From positions 153,904 through 217,903 of the forward strand of contig CAJNDS010002253.1 in the NCBI GenBank assembly GCA_905221605.1: a stretch of DNA of 64,000 nucleotides, written 5' to 3'. Positions 12,513 through 23,604 of the stretch are shown here, piece after piece. The stretch comes from Symbiodinium natans. Taxonomy: Eukaryota > Sar > Dinophyceae > Suessiales > Symbiodiniaceae. A program made the translations under genes and the position numbers. The stretch's first letter is position 1, and every line of letters starts with the position of its first letter. Under the pieces are notes generated by a model. The model was not told the DNA's origin. It was given only the letters and a program-made list of their open reading frames with translations, and made no database searches.

Positions 12513-12850
12513 TCACTGGGTACTGCAGCCAACTGGTGCAGAGATCGGAGGCACAGGCTCACGGTGGACTGCCAAGTATTGCACGCAGCACGTCTTGTCC
12601 ATGATAACAAGCGGGCGATTGCCATGAAGAGACTTGCCAAGAAGCTCTCCTGCAGCCATCGCTCGCACTGCATGGCCGGCGGCTGCATAGAGTCGTTCAT
12701 GCCCGCCACCTGAGCCTGAGCGAGGGGGGAGAGCGGGAGAATACACCTGAAACGAGGCACGCGTGGGTCCGGTGGCCTCGATGTAGCTGCGGGTGTCCGG
12801 GTCGAGCTCCTGGCCTGGTGCCTCGGAAACGCATCGGGCGCTCCCTGCCG
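12513..12850 (-). other. Possible unassigned exons
   Basis: On the minus strand two frames read in a protein-like way and are joined by plausible splice signals: a frame ending DTRSYIEATGPTRASFQ next to a gtgtat donor, and about 37 bp further a ctcag acceptor followed by VAGMNDSMQPPAMQCERW. I do not recognise the family. This could equally be chance openness in GC-rich DNA. Confidence 0.25.
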
Positions 12851-13169
12851 GAGCTCCCTTAGAACCGCAATGCCGGGGAATGCTTGGTAATGCTCGGGTG
12901 GCCCAAAAGGAGCTTGAATGGAGAAACCCCCCCCCCCCGCCCCAACAACCCCAGAAGCCCAAAAGCCCATCGCCGACCCCCGAACTTGGGAGCGGGCGAC
13001 ACTGGGAAGCAGCAAAGTTGCGAGCTCGTGCAAAAGATCCGCCTTTGACTCAACGTTGCTTCGCGATTGTGGATATGATTTGCGGGACATTGAGGGACTC
13101 AACACAAATCGGCCATCCCTCTTCTTACCTTTGACGTCCTTCCTGGGCTCTGGCCGAGCCCTAATCACA

Positions 13170-16100
13170 TCTTTCTCAGGTCTCAGCTCCGCCCTGTTCT
13201 TCGTTTATGTTTGCGATGCTAGGTCTCATTCAGCAAGAACTCCCATCCAGAATCCCCGCAAAAACTCACAGGAAGCAAGGGATGAATGATGAAAGGGTAC
13301 CAGTCCGTCGAAAAGTGGAGTGACTCAACCTGGCACTGCACAAAAAAAACCCGCTTCGAGAGATTCAGGACCGGCCTTCCATTTGCAGATAGAGCTCAGC
13401 AGCGAGGACCTGTCAAACGCTGCGAAGCAGCAAACCCAACAGCGCCCGAATTCCACAATCGAACCAAACCAGCAGGCTCCGCTCGTATGCCCCAGAACGC
13501 TGCGGCTGTCCGGCCCGAGGTTTGGTCACAAGCTCCTTCACAAGCTTTGAAGGAAAGTGGGACACCACTTCTGCAAACGCAAAGGCAGCCTCTGCAGCAT
13601 CCAATTCTTTCATGGCGGGTCCGATCATGCCTGGCGGGCTCCGGAAGACTGTGATAGGTTGACAGTGCTGCGACAGCACCGGAAAGTGCACGAGCACGTG
13701 CAAATCACGCCAAAAACAATCACGGAGATCGCCCGTCATTGCCCATCATCGCTCATTCCATGCTCGGCAATGGCTGGGCAAAACAGAAAAGGCAGAGACG
13801 GTTTTCCTCTCAGACATGCGCCACTATCACGGAAAATCTGGTGACACCCTGCGCAATGGCTCCGTCAGCGGCGGTGTGTCAGCATGACAGAGACAAGGGA
13901 CATCATCCTCTCTCCGCTGTGTCCTTGGCATCACGCTCGTCACAAGATGTATAACATGTCAAGTTCCAAGTCGGACCAAGGCACGAAGCTCCCTGGCATC
14001 TCAGGGTTCAAACACCCCAGCGCATGCTGAACGTAGGCCTCATGGCGAGATCTGGAACAGTAGTAAAGGAGCATTCAGAGCATGCCTGGGCAGCATAAAT
14101 CCCCCCGCGCCTTCCCTCCCCCCTTGGCCCCACTCTTGAGAACGTGAGGCAATCCCTGAATTCTGGGCCGCAGTTGGGGTGCCCTATACATGAGCCTGGT
14201 CTATACATGCGCCTGCGTTGTACAACTGGATCCCCAAACAGGCAGCCTCCGAGCAGGCCCGGGCCGAGGCAGGTCGCGTAGCGTTAAAACTAGACCCGTG
14301 AAGAGCATTGGCAAATTTGCAACAGCTGGGACGCGAACCCGCCCAAGTCGTTCTGCAAAGTGCGACGGATACCACACCTCCTGCTGGTGTCCAGACGTGT
14401 GCTGACGCTAAGGATCAGACCTTACCTGACCGTTCCGACATGCCTCATGAAAGCAAAGCCGGTCCCCTGGCTTGCGGAGCTCCATGAGGGAGTACACTCC
14501 CTCAACTTGCTGTTGCAAGTTGAATGTGCCTCGGCTGCTGGAGACTCAACTCCAGTGACTTGTGTGCCTTGCCTGGGGGCCCAGGCGGGTTGCCAGCGTC
14601 TGCTCCGTCACAGTTTTTGTGAGAATGTTACCTCGATTCTCATCAATGCTCTGCGGCACTCTGCGGCCCCACGCTGCGGCACTCAGCGAGGCCAAGGAAT
14701 GCGCTGTCTTCAGGCGGTAAAGCCTGAGCAAGGGGGTGGGAGCGCTTTTGCGGACTCCGGCAAGAAATGACCTGGCCTTCTGCAGCACCTTCCAAAGCAA
14801 GGTCAGCATCCGCAGTGGCAGCCTTTCAGATCATGCCGCAGTGAGGGCCAGCGACGACTCTGAGTGTCGACGGCTCACTGTTTTGCTTTAACTGCAGGCT
14901 TGCGGCATCTCTCGCAGGCTTGAGTGCATGCGCTTCACCTTGGCACGGTCAAATTGCCGGAGCCCCCATCCGTTCAAGCCGGGCCTTTAGCCTGACGAGC
15001 AAGATCATGAGCAGTCGATGCCATTTCTCACGATCAAACGGCCTTGGTCCGGGCATTCTCAGGGAGATATCCTCAACACATACCAGTGCCCCGCCACCTG
15101 ATGCCCTACCTGATGCACATGACTATACGGGACTTTTGAGTTACATCCCAATTCCACGTAGGAAGTGGCGCGAGCATACCAATGATGATGCAATTCATTT
15201 CAGGGCGTGGGCAACCAAAACGGAGGTCCTTCAGCCAGCCCGGAGCCCCACCAAGACAAGCACCCCGATTTCAGCATCTTCGACGCGGAAATCATTGCAA
15301 TGATATCTGACCTCAGCTGTGCATGAAACTTGATTCAAGTCAGCGAATGGCGAAACACCAGAACTTGTTTTTCACGGCGTCTGGTTGTCCGACCTTCGTG
15401 TTGGTGCATCTCTGCTGTACATGCGGAGGTTGTGCATCGAACATGTCATCGCAGCCCACTCTTGTGAAACTTGTGCATGTCTGCATGAAGAACCACCTCT
15501 CTGCTTGGAACTTGCGCAGCTGAAGCTCGGCATGTCAGTTGATGTGATTGGTGTTACATCTTGTCCGGCATGCGCTCTTGAGTTCCGAGCACAGGTGTGT
15601 GGCGCTGAGCGTTTCCTGGCCCGGTTCCGCAACCCTGCGTTGGGAGCACGTTCCCTCTCCGCATTTCCTGAGCGTCACAGCACCGAAACGCGGCGTTTCG
15701 GAGCACTGTTGACCGAAAACCTTTGCGGCAAGGGCATTCTCAACACCCCAGCGCAAGCCAGCTGTGCCATCCAAAGTCCAAAGCCGCGCAATCTTAAACT
15801 CCTAAACCGTATACCCTAAACCCCCAAAGCAGTGCAATCCAAAGCAGTGGTACTTCTAAACGGTATACCCTAAACCCCTGACCCCCTTGCAAATCAACCT
15901 GTCAAACATGGGTCCCAAAATACGACACCCGCGACCCCAAACCCAGCACAACTGCTTCCCGACCAGACCATGAGTCATTTTGTGTGTTCGGTCGTGCGGG
16001 TGCACTTCCCCCACAAAGGGATACAATTGTCCGCTTAGTCACATGCCCACAAGGGTTAGATTTAGATTTTCTCGGGGGTATGAGCTAAAGGGCAAAGATT

Positions 16101-16480
16101 TGCTCGTCAAGACCGGCAAAGCCGCTGCAAAGTGTTGACCCTGCCAATCCGACAGCTGGAAGACGCACCCAAAAAAAGTTGCCCGCAGCACTGCACTGGT
16201 GTTTTAAGAAGGCAGCCTAAGCATTTCACCTAGGCAAATGGCTTACTTTCGAAAAAAGTACGGTTTTGCTTTCGTCTTGGAACGTTCGAAAGCCTTGCAA
16301 ATCACCTCCTGGGAACTTCTGGTTTCGGGTTCGGATTCAGGGTTCGATTCAGGGTTAACCGTTGATAGCTATACTTGAGGGACGAAAAATTGAACTAGAA
16401 GTGAATTTGCAAGGGCCCTAAAACCAATCCACAGCCCCATCACCAAGGGGGGTTCGAGGGAAGGGGGTACCTGGACCAGG
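13170..16480. other. No recognised gene
   Basis: Many overlapping short open frames on both strands, none with a domain I recognise. Minus-strand 14546-14809 and 13413-13739 contain short helical-looking segments but no family match. Telomere-like motifs begin to appear after 15795. Confidence 0.4.
15800..15885. repeat. Direct repeat with telomere-like motif
   Basis: The sequence taaacsgtataccctaaaccc occurs twice, separated by two copies of caaagcagt. It is a short local duplication carrying CCCTAAA units. Confidence 0.7.
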
Positions 16481-16482
16481 CC

Positions 16483-16790
16483 GGGGGGGGGGGGGGGGGC
16501 TGCGGAGATGCTCGTTCTTCCCCTTCCCCAGCCCCCTTACTATCCCCCCTCCCCCCCCCTCAACTCTCCTAAACCCCTAAACCTAAACCCTAAAACCCAA
16601 CCTAGAACCCTGAGGCTAAAAACCCCTAAACCCTCAAACCACAACGCCCTAAACCTTAAAACCCGAAACCCTAAACAAACGGTATTACCCTACCCGCTAA
16701 GCCCTTAAAGCCTGAAACCTTAAACCCTAAACCCGAACCTAAACCCTAGACCCCTAAACCCCTAAACCCCTAAACCCTAAAAACCAACCC
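16483..16790. repeat. Poly-G tract followed by degenerate CCCTAAA block
   Basis: A run of 17 G at 16483-16499 is followed, from about 16560, by dense variants of ccctaaacccctaaacct on the plus strand. The orientation is opposite to the block at 12.1 kb. The units vary in length and composition, so this is an interstitial, decayed telomere-type repeat. Confidence 0.75.
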
Positions 16791-17962
16791 ACACCCACAC
16801 CACAGGAGGGGAAGGGCGGACTGGGAGGGGGAGGGGGGGGAAAGGGCCTGCCGGGCACAACCATCTTTTGGGCCTTTCGTGCCACGCAGCTTCAATTTTC
16901 GGTGGGGTCGAGGAGGACACCAGAGGGGAGGTCAGGCAACAGTAGGGGGCCGAGGAGAACACACATTTGGGATGTCGACGAGAAAAAGCGACTGCCTTGA
17001 ACAACATCCAAGCATCAAGCTGTCAGGATTGCTTTAAGATGCTTTGAGCTCATGGCATCTGGTCGGCCATGGATTCCCGCACCTCTCAGATGATTGCGCA
17101 TGCTGTCACAAGGCACGCAACTACAGTTAGGAGAGCTTCATGCAACAGTGCTGCTTAGCTGAACGGAACTCATGAAGCAAGCTAGATGTTTCAATGTGAT
17201 CAATTCAGAGGAGCGCACCATCACTTCGCCAGCCCCAAGCCTCAACTCAGCTGTCCATCATTTTGCTGGTATTTGCAACTTCATGCAACTTCATGCAGAG
17301 CTTCAGTGTGGGGCTCAGGCTGGGGCGCCGCATGCTGCATGCGCTTTGCATAGATCTAGCCAGCCAGGTCAGCACTACACTGCTACACTGCCAGTGCCGA
17401 CACCGCCGCCATCAGTCTAAAGAACACAGAGCGGCTAATGTCGTGCAATGAAGGCGACGCCACAAGACTTGCCCAAGCCTGTCCGGATCTGATGCCTGCA
17501 TAGAAGCGTGTAACTGCCTACACCATGCTGCCCACAGGCTTCTGTGCAATTTAGGATACGAGCCTTCGCTGCTCGTGGTGAGTGAACTAGAGCTTGAAGC
17601 CTAGCATTCATGAGCAGATGCCGGGGGCACAAGTCAACGTCTCTTGAAGCCACACCTGTGGCTGGTCCAGCATGCTCCTGCCGTCATGCCTGGGTAGGGG
17701 GCATGTGGGAATTCGGGTGAACCCGTGTCTCCCGCAGTGAACCCCTCCCTGTTCCTTCTTCTGGGCTTTTGAACTGAATGGAGAACCGAGCTGGGAAGGA
17801 AGCCGCCGAGACCCCAGAAAGCCAACCCTGGGGGTTCTTGCAGTCAAAGCAGCATTCTACTTCGAACATCCCCACCCTCTCTTGGCAGAGGTTTGGGCAC
17901 TTCAGGGTCTGGGGCTGGGCACTCCGGGGAAATTCTGGGGAGACTCTGGGGTTGGGCACTGA

Positions 17963-18000
17963 CCGGGCGAGGAGAAGAGTTCCGGGCGAGGAGAAGAGTT
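17963..18000. repeat. 19-bp tandem duplication
   Basis: Two perfect adjacent copies of ccgggcgaggagaagagtt. Confidence 0.9.
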
Positions 18001-18304
18001 GAGTTTAAACTTTAACAACCCCACACCGAGGGTGGGGAAAAATGTTGCTAGATTGATTTGCGCGGCGCGCGCGATACGCGTTCTTTCCATAGCGTGGGTG
18101 CGCACACGGATTTCATCGCAAATTACATGCTTTTGGCTTCGTGGACAGTGTCTCACCTAGGCCCCGCGTGTATCTTCCGGCGTTTGCAGTTGGAAATCGT
18201 GGTCTCGGCTCAGCTCTCTTGCATTTTTGAGGTTTGCATCGCTCCGTGTCCTGAAAATTCCTGCATTCTGGGCCGTCGGGTGGATTCGCTGAGTGCGGCT
18301 AGAC

Positions 18305-18560
18305 TAGAGGATGTGCAACTTCGCGATGTTGGAAATCGCGCTCGCACGTCGCTTTTGGACGTCTGTGTTCGCGAAATGCGAAACTGTCGTCATTTGTCGT
18401 CGCTCTTGGGCGTCGTTGCATTTCGGGATGTTGGAGATCAGGCTCCTACGTTGTGCTACAAAGGTCGACTTTGTGGAGCCCGTACTACACTTGCAAAAGC
18501 GACGACAGTTGCGCATCCCAACCAGACGCCCAAAAGCGGCGACAGTTACAAGAATGGCGA
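18305..18560. repeat. Dispersed repeat in inverted orientation
   Basis: The motif gcgacgacagttgcgcatcc and neighbours near 18490-18545 are repeated as the complement upstream (tcgcttttggacgtct near 18349 and cgtcgctcttgggcgtc near 18396). Several short blocks pair, giving a potential imperfect fold-back. It resembles a dispersed repeat family built on repeated gacgac/ggcgac words. Confidence 0.5.
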
Positions 18561-19774
18561 CGTCGGGACATCTGGAGGTCCAGTAGCTCGAAAGTCAGCT
18601 TCTCATGACCCCATGAAACGTACCCCCTTGAACTTGACGTGCTCTTCGTGTCCCCATGAAGTCTCACTGTTTGGGGTCTACGCCAGCATAACTCCGGCAT
18701 AATTCCTTTTGCGAGGAGGTGCCATACAACTGGGTGCTGCAATGAGCTGCATCACAGCGGCAGGCTCCGTCAAGCCCGTCGTCTTGGGATTGCCATGGCG
18801 CTTCTGTTGTGGTTGGCGATTTTCAGAGAATCCGGGAGGTGGGCCGCTGGAGGCGTGTGGAAAGTGAGTTGCTGGTAGGGCTGTTCTTGCAAGCTGCGAG
18901 ATTGCTGCGGACGGCACAAAGCATCTTGCGCAAGCTCTCAGGCATGTCTACGCCGCGTCTACGCAACCTGGAGAAATGAAGGCAGGCTGGCGCAAATCGC
19001 CACCACAAGACAGGCTTTGGCGCAGTCTTGCCAAGCCTTTGCCAGAGGCAGTACAGGTTTGGGCGTTCAAGGCCTGGACAACTGTTCAACTGAGAGTGCT
19101 GCAAAGATGTGCGTTGATGGCTTTAGCATGGATCCGTTCCTGGCATTTCAATGCTGCCGATGTGCCAAGTCTCCCACGAAGCAACAATGCCGAACGGGCC
19201 TCTAATTGCCTCACACTGCGAGCGAATCTGCTGCTGCTTTCCAGATTGCTGGTCAGCACGCTGCTGGCATACCTGGAAGAACTGCACCCTGCAACTTTGT
19301 GACCAGCTGCCTCTTGTGCAGCTATCGATACGGGCCCTCAGCATTTAAGCAACCCATGTCGACAGACTCGTCTCATGGCCCGACCGCGCTCAAAAACATC
19401 CATAGCTCACCATAAAGGCTCAGGGGCACTCTGCAGCATGTTGCCTGCTTCGCTGGAGGTGCCGCCTAGGTTGATACGAGCCTTTCACTGAGATCAGTAT
19501 AGTTGAGGATACTTCCGGATTGTAGCTGCCGGCAGCAGAGCTGAGGTCACTGCAAGGCACTGAGCATCCTGGAAAGATCCAGATCCACATCGCCATGTTC
19601 ATCCTGGCAGATGAGGTTCGCTCAGCCTTGAGTCATGTCTGATTGAGGCATGTGAGCACGCGTTGCAGGGCCTCCGCCAAGAAAGTGTCGGCCAGGAACT
19701 CAAACGCCGAGGCCATGAGCAGCTGGAACCTGCATCCGAAGTCCGCAGGGGCGTGCCCCCGCCGTGTCTCACTC

Positions 19775-19822
19775 GATGTCTCGCACGCGACGTCACGGGA
19801 TGTCTCGCACGCGACGTCACGG
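19775..19822. repeat. 24-bp tandem duplication
   Basis: Two adjacent copies of a unit beginning gatgtctcgcacgcgacgtc; a diverged third piece follows. Confidence 0.9.
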
Positions 19823-22569
19823 GACGGCTCGCGCGATGTGGCACCTGCATGGTAGAGGTGGCGGATCCGAGCCATCCTGCAGCTTTGCCGCGTGGATCAG
19901 CAATCCGAAGCTCCGACAACGCACCCTTTTTGCCACGGAGTCCCGCAACAATGGGGCGTGCGCTCAAGAGGCAACACCTGCTTTGCCAGGATATTCTGGT
20001 CTCCTCTGCGCATCGAGCTGCCGATCTCAAGGCTCGAACCTGCATCGGGCAAGTGCATAGTCGGCAGCTGGACAGCGACCGGTGTCATATTCGTGAAGCC
20101 GGCAGTTCTGGCATCTCAGCTGCGGGCTGATCTTAGCATCATTTGGCGCACACGAAGAGGATGGCAACAGCTTTTTGCTGTCCACCTCTTACAAGCCCGA
20201 CATTCGACCGGCGGCGTGAACATCCCAAAAGCCACTCAGACGCACATGGTATTGAATGCGGCATGGCTTGCTTCTACTATGCTCATGGCCTGGCGCCAGA
20301 CGGAACCTCAGAGATGCAAAAACATGACGTGCTAAGACTTACACTAACAGCCAGTGCTCAGCAACAAGCAGGTTGTGCTGTCGCTTAATATCGCTCAGTC
20401 GTTCTCCTACAAGGCCATGTCTACCCAGCCTTGCTTCACGCGTTCTGCTTATAGCTGTGAGTTGAGGCCGTTACGTGCTTCAGCTCTGTGCGTGATCGCG
20501 CAGCTTCAGACGTCATCGGCGACTGCGCAAGCCTCACCTGTGCTGCAACTCAACCCCTTGAGCCGCTTGTTTCACTCACGCGAGCCATCTCATCTAAGAC
20601 CTATGCTGCCGCATGGTAGCTGAGCAAAGCCTTTGTGACCTTTGCACTGAAAAGAGCAGCGACTTGAATGGACGGATCTGGGCTGGGTGGGGGTGGAGCA
20701 GGGCGAGCCGGGCCAGCGCACAAGAACTGCTCGCCACCGTTGGGAGCTTGGAGACGATTCCATCTTCGTGTCCTCACACGACTGAAACGAAGGTGAAGGC
20801 ATTTCGGCAATTCAACTCCCTTTTTGGTTTCACATGTTTCACATGTTGGCCCATCCTCCTTTCTGGGGGCGGTCGTCTTAGCCATCTGCTCCAAACGGGC
20901 CTGCGAAGTGCAACAGTAAGATAAACTGAGTCTCGACATCCTCCAGCAATTAATGGCATGCAAGGGTCGCCAGTTCCAACTCCTCTGAACCTCAGCCATT
21001 CAAAACTGGACCGGAGAAGAAACGACCCTACTGTCGACGTCTGTGCCAGCCCTGCAAGGTCTTTTTTTCCAAGGCGGCACGTGCGCAGGCACCACGATCT
21101 ATCTCAAGCCGAATCCTTGCGTCTCCGTGACGGCCTCAACAGACAGACATGCTGCGCCGGACAGAGGAATCCACTGTGTGCAGTCGAAGTTTCCCTCAAG
21201 CCAAAACAGAGACCGCGTCTGTTTGTCTCACGTGAGGCTGTATGCTGCCTGCAGAGGGAACGGGGAATATATTCGACTGAGTACAAAGGGTCTATGGGAG
21301 ACTTCGGGTGGTTCGCACTTTCGGGTCGGTTTGCAGCTTTCAGAGCCTGTTAGACTTCTGGGCTTGTAGGTTTTTGGATGGGCTTTGGTTTTAGGGCTCA
21401 GGGTTTGCAGCGGTGTTTCGGGTAGGCAGGACAGGACATTTTGCGGTCTTCAAGCTCTCAGGCATCACGGATTATTAAATTTCCCGAGGCTTCCGGGCTA
21501 TTTAGCCCTTGAGGGTCGGTTTTTCGGGTTAGAAGAGGGGCATCTCCTCGATTCTTCTGTTTTCTAAGGGGTCTGGGAGTGCCGTTTCAGAAGCTCCAAA
21601 AAACCAGGGCTTCTCAGGTTTCGGAGCCAAGTTCACGCACAGGGCGGCTCCGCGGGAGGGTCTGGGAAGGCTGCGGCTCTCAGGGCTCCAGGGTACACAT
21701 TCGTGACTGCCGTGGCTTGCAGAGAAAAAAAGGCACAACTGCAAGACCAACAAAAGGGCATCCCGGAAAAAAAACCAGTGAGACACACACAACCTGCAGA
21801 GAAAACGAGCTCCTGCAACAGGCGTTCTCGAAGCACGCTCGGAGAGGAGTACAGGGGCAGCAAAAGCGTGTGAAAGCCTCGGGTCGGTCTGGTTCTCTCT
21901 GCAAATCTCGGAAGGCTTGAGTGCATGGTGTGCATATATGCACTTGGCTGAAAAAGCAAGAGAATTCGAATGACATGCAGACCGAGCTTCAAGTGTATGC
22001 CGTCGGCAGCCTGACACTGCAGCGAACAACCCGGATGTAACCGGCAGTACTGTGATGCAGGGTGCTGTAGCTGCTGCGCCCACCTCTCATCCCCAGTTCC
22101 GTTCTTCTGGATCTGCAGCTTCAGCTCAGACCAACCCTTCGCAGGCATCCTGGAGTTTGCGACTATTGACCCACCAAAGACCCTGCAACCATTGGGAGCT
22201 GCTTCGAAGGCTGCACCCCCGCCCTCCACACTCGGTTCGCTTCACTCGGCCAGAACAAGTCGGACGGCTACTAGGGCATGTTCATGTTAACAGAACTTTC
22301 CGGCATCTGCCAAACTCCGCCCCCTCCCTCGAGCTGTGTCGGACGTGGCAGTCCTGGAGCTTGCAGAAACAAAGACAGCGAAGCTGTCAAGCTCATCCTC
22401 GCTGAAGCTGTCGAGAATTTCCTGAGTTCCGCGATTCCGCGCCACATGCTTTTCATTCACAATGCATCCCTTCTCTCACTCAAACGTCAACTTTTTCTCA
22501 CTGGGCTTTCTGAGCGAACCCTTGTGAACCTCAATCTTGTTCAAACAATGCTGAACAGCCAATACAAAT

Positions 22570-22790
22570 GTGTAGCCAGTGGTTTTTATAGTGCTGAGTT
22601 TAGTTCTGAAGTCAGCATTTAAACAAAACAGGTTTTTCAAATACAAAAAAACGCCGCTAATTGCAAAGAGTAGCATCGGTGACTTTCTGTTGGTACGTAA
22701 CGGAAGGCTAAATGTAAAGTGGGATTCCCTTTCAATACAATACTCACCTCATGCTATAATTTTTATACTATGTTCCAAATGACTACCTGC
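22570..22790. other. AT-rich patch of unknown origin
   Basis: Base composition drops abruptly to AT-rich against the GC-rich surroundings. No gene is recognised, though a 67-codon plus-strand frame spans it. It could be an inserted organellar or foreign fragment or a scaffold/matrix-type AT island. Confidence 0.5.
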
Positions 22791-23187
22791 CCAAATAAGA
22801 CGCTGTTGTTCGGTTGGTATGCCTTCTTTATCTGGCACACTCCCCTCGGTGGGCGTTGCAAGTCAGGCATACTAAAGCCTATAGAAGAAGGATGCAACGG
22901 ATCCTACACTCATTAGACTCATGCCACTACCGATGCCGACATCGCAGGACTTGGCCGTGGCAGCTACGGGGTCCTGCAAGCACTGCCGGTGAAGGCTCCG
23001 GCGGCAACAGCGTTGCTGCAGGCACTGCAGTCACTGCAGGCTACAAGGATTCCCCAATCCCAAGGCGCAAAAAAAAACCACGAAAACAACAAAGAGCCCT
23101 CCTAAACCTTCTTTATCTTGCACTGTTGTTCTACATTGGGGTCCGGACAATCCCCACACTCAACAAACGTTACACCCCAATCCATGA

Positions 23188-23370
23188 GTGTGTTTATGTG
23201 TGTGCGTGCGTGTCCGTGAGTGTTCGTCTGTGTGTGTGTGTGGTGTTATGTGTGTTATGTGGATTCTGCGCATTACGTCTGTTATGTGTGTTACGTGTTC
23301 AATGTGTGTGATGTCTCTCTCTATTTCTCTCTTTGCACATGCGTGTTCCGAGTGTTGTGTGTTTGTTGTT

Positions 23371-23408
<38 letters not shown>

Positions 23409-23414
23409 TGTGGG

Positions 23415-23478
<64 letters not shown>

Positions 23479-23504
23479 GCGGGTGCGTGCTGCGTGCGTG
23501 CTTG
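23188..23504. repeat. TG / TGCG microsatellite abutting gap 1
   Basis: GT-rich sequence with a clean (TG)n run near 23375-23402 and a (TGCG)n run near 23413-23478, ending at the scaffold gap. The translated frames through it are artefacts. It directly precedes the unsequenced 5' end of element copy A. Confidence 0.9.
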
Positions 23505-23604
23505 NNNNNNNNNNNNNNNNNNNNNNNNNNNNNNNNNNNNNNNNNNNNNNNNNNNNNNNNNNNNNNNNNNNNNNNNNNNNNNNNNNNNNNNNNNNNNNNN
23601 NNNN
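23505..23604. other. Assembly gap of 100 N
   Basis: Exactly 100 N, a conventional placeholder for unknown length. The start of element copy A, including the first 156 codons of ORF1, is missing here. Confidence 1.

Larger units (their letters stand above)
16800..22569. other. No recognised gene
   Basis: Only short open frames without known domains. The interval holds three small repeats listed separately. A plus-strand frame at 18976-19302 and a minus-strand one at 20601-20999 are open for more than 100 codons but carry no motif I can name. Confidence 0.4.

Noticed and set aside
14321-14360. tRNA-like T-arm word near gcgaacccg
   Set aside because: No acceptor, D or anticodon stem can be paired around it.
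23188-23505. Long reading frames through the TG/TGCG microsatellite and the N gaps
   Set aside because: They are translations of simple repeats and unknown bases; ORF1 is counted only from 23605.
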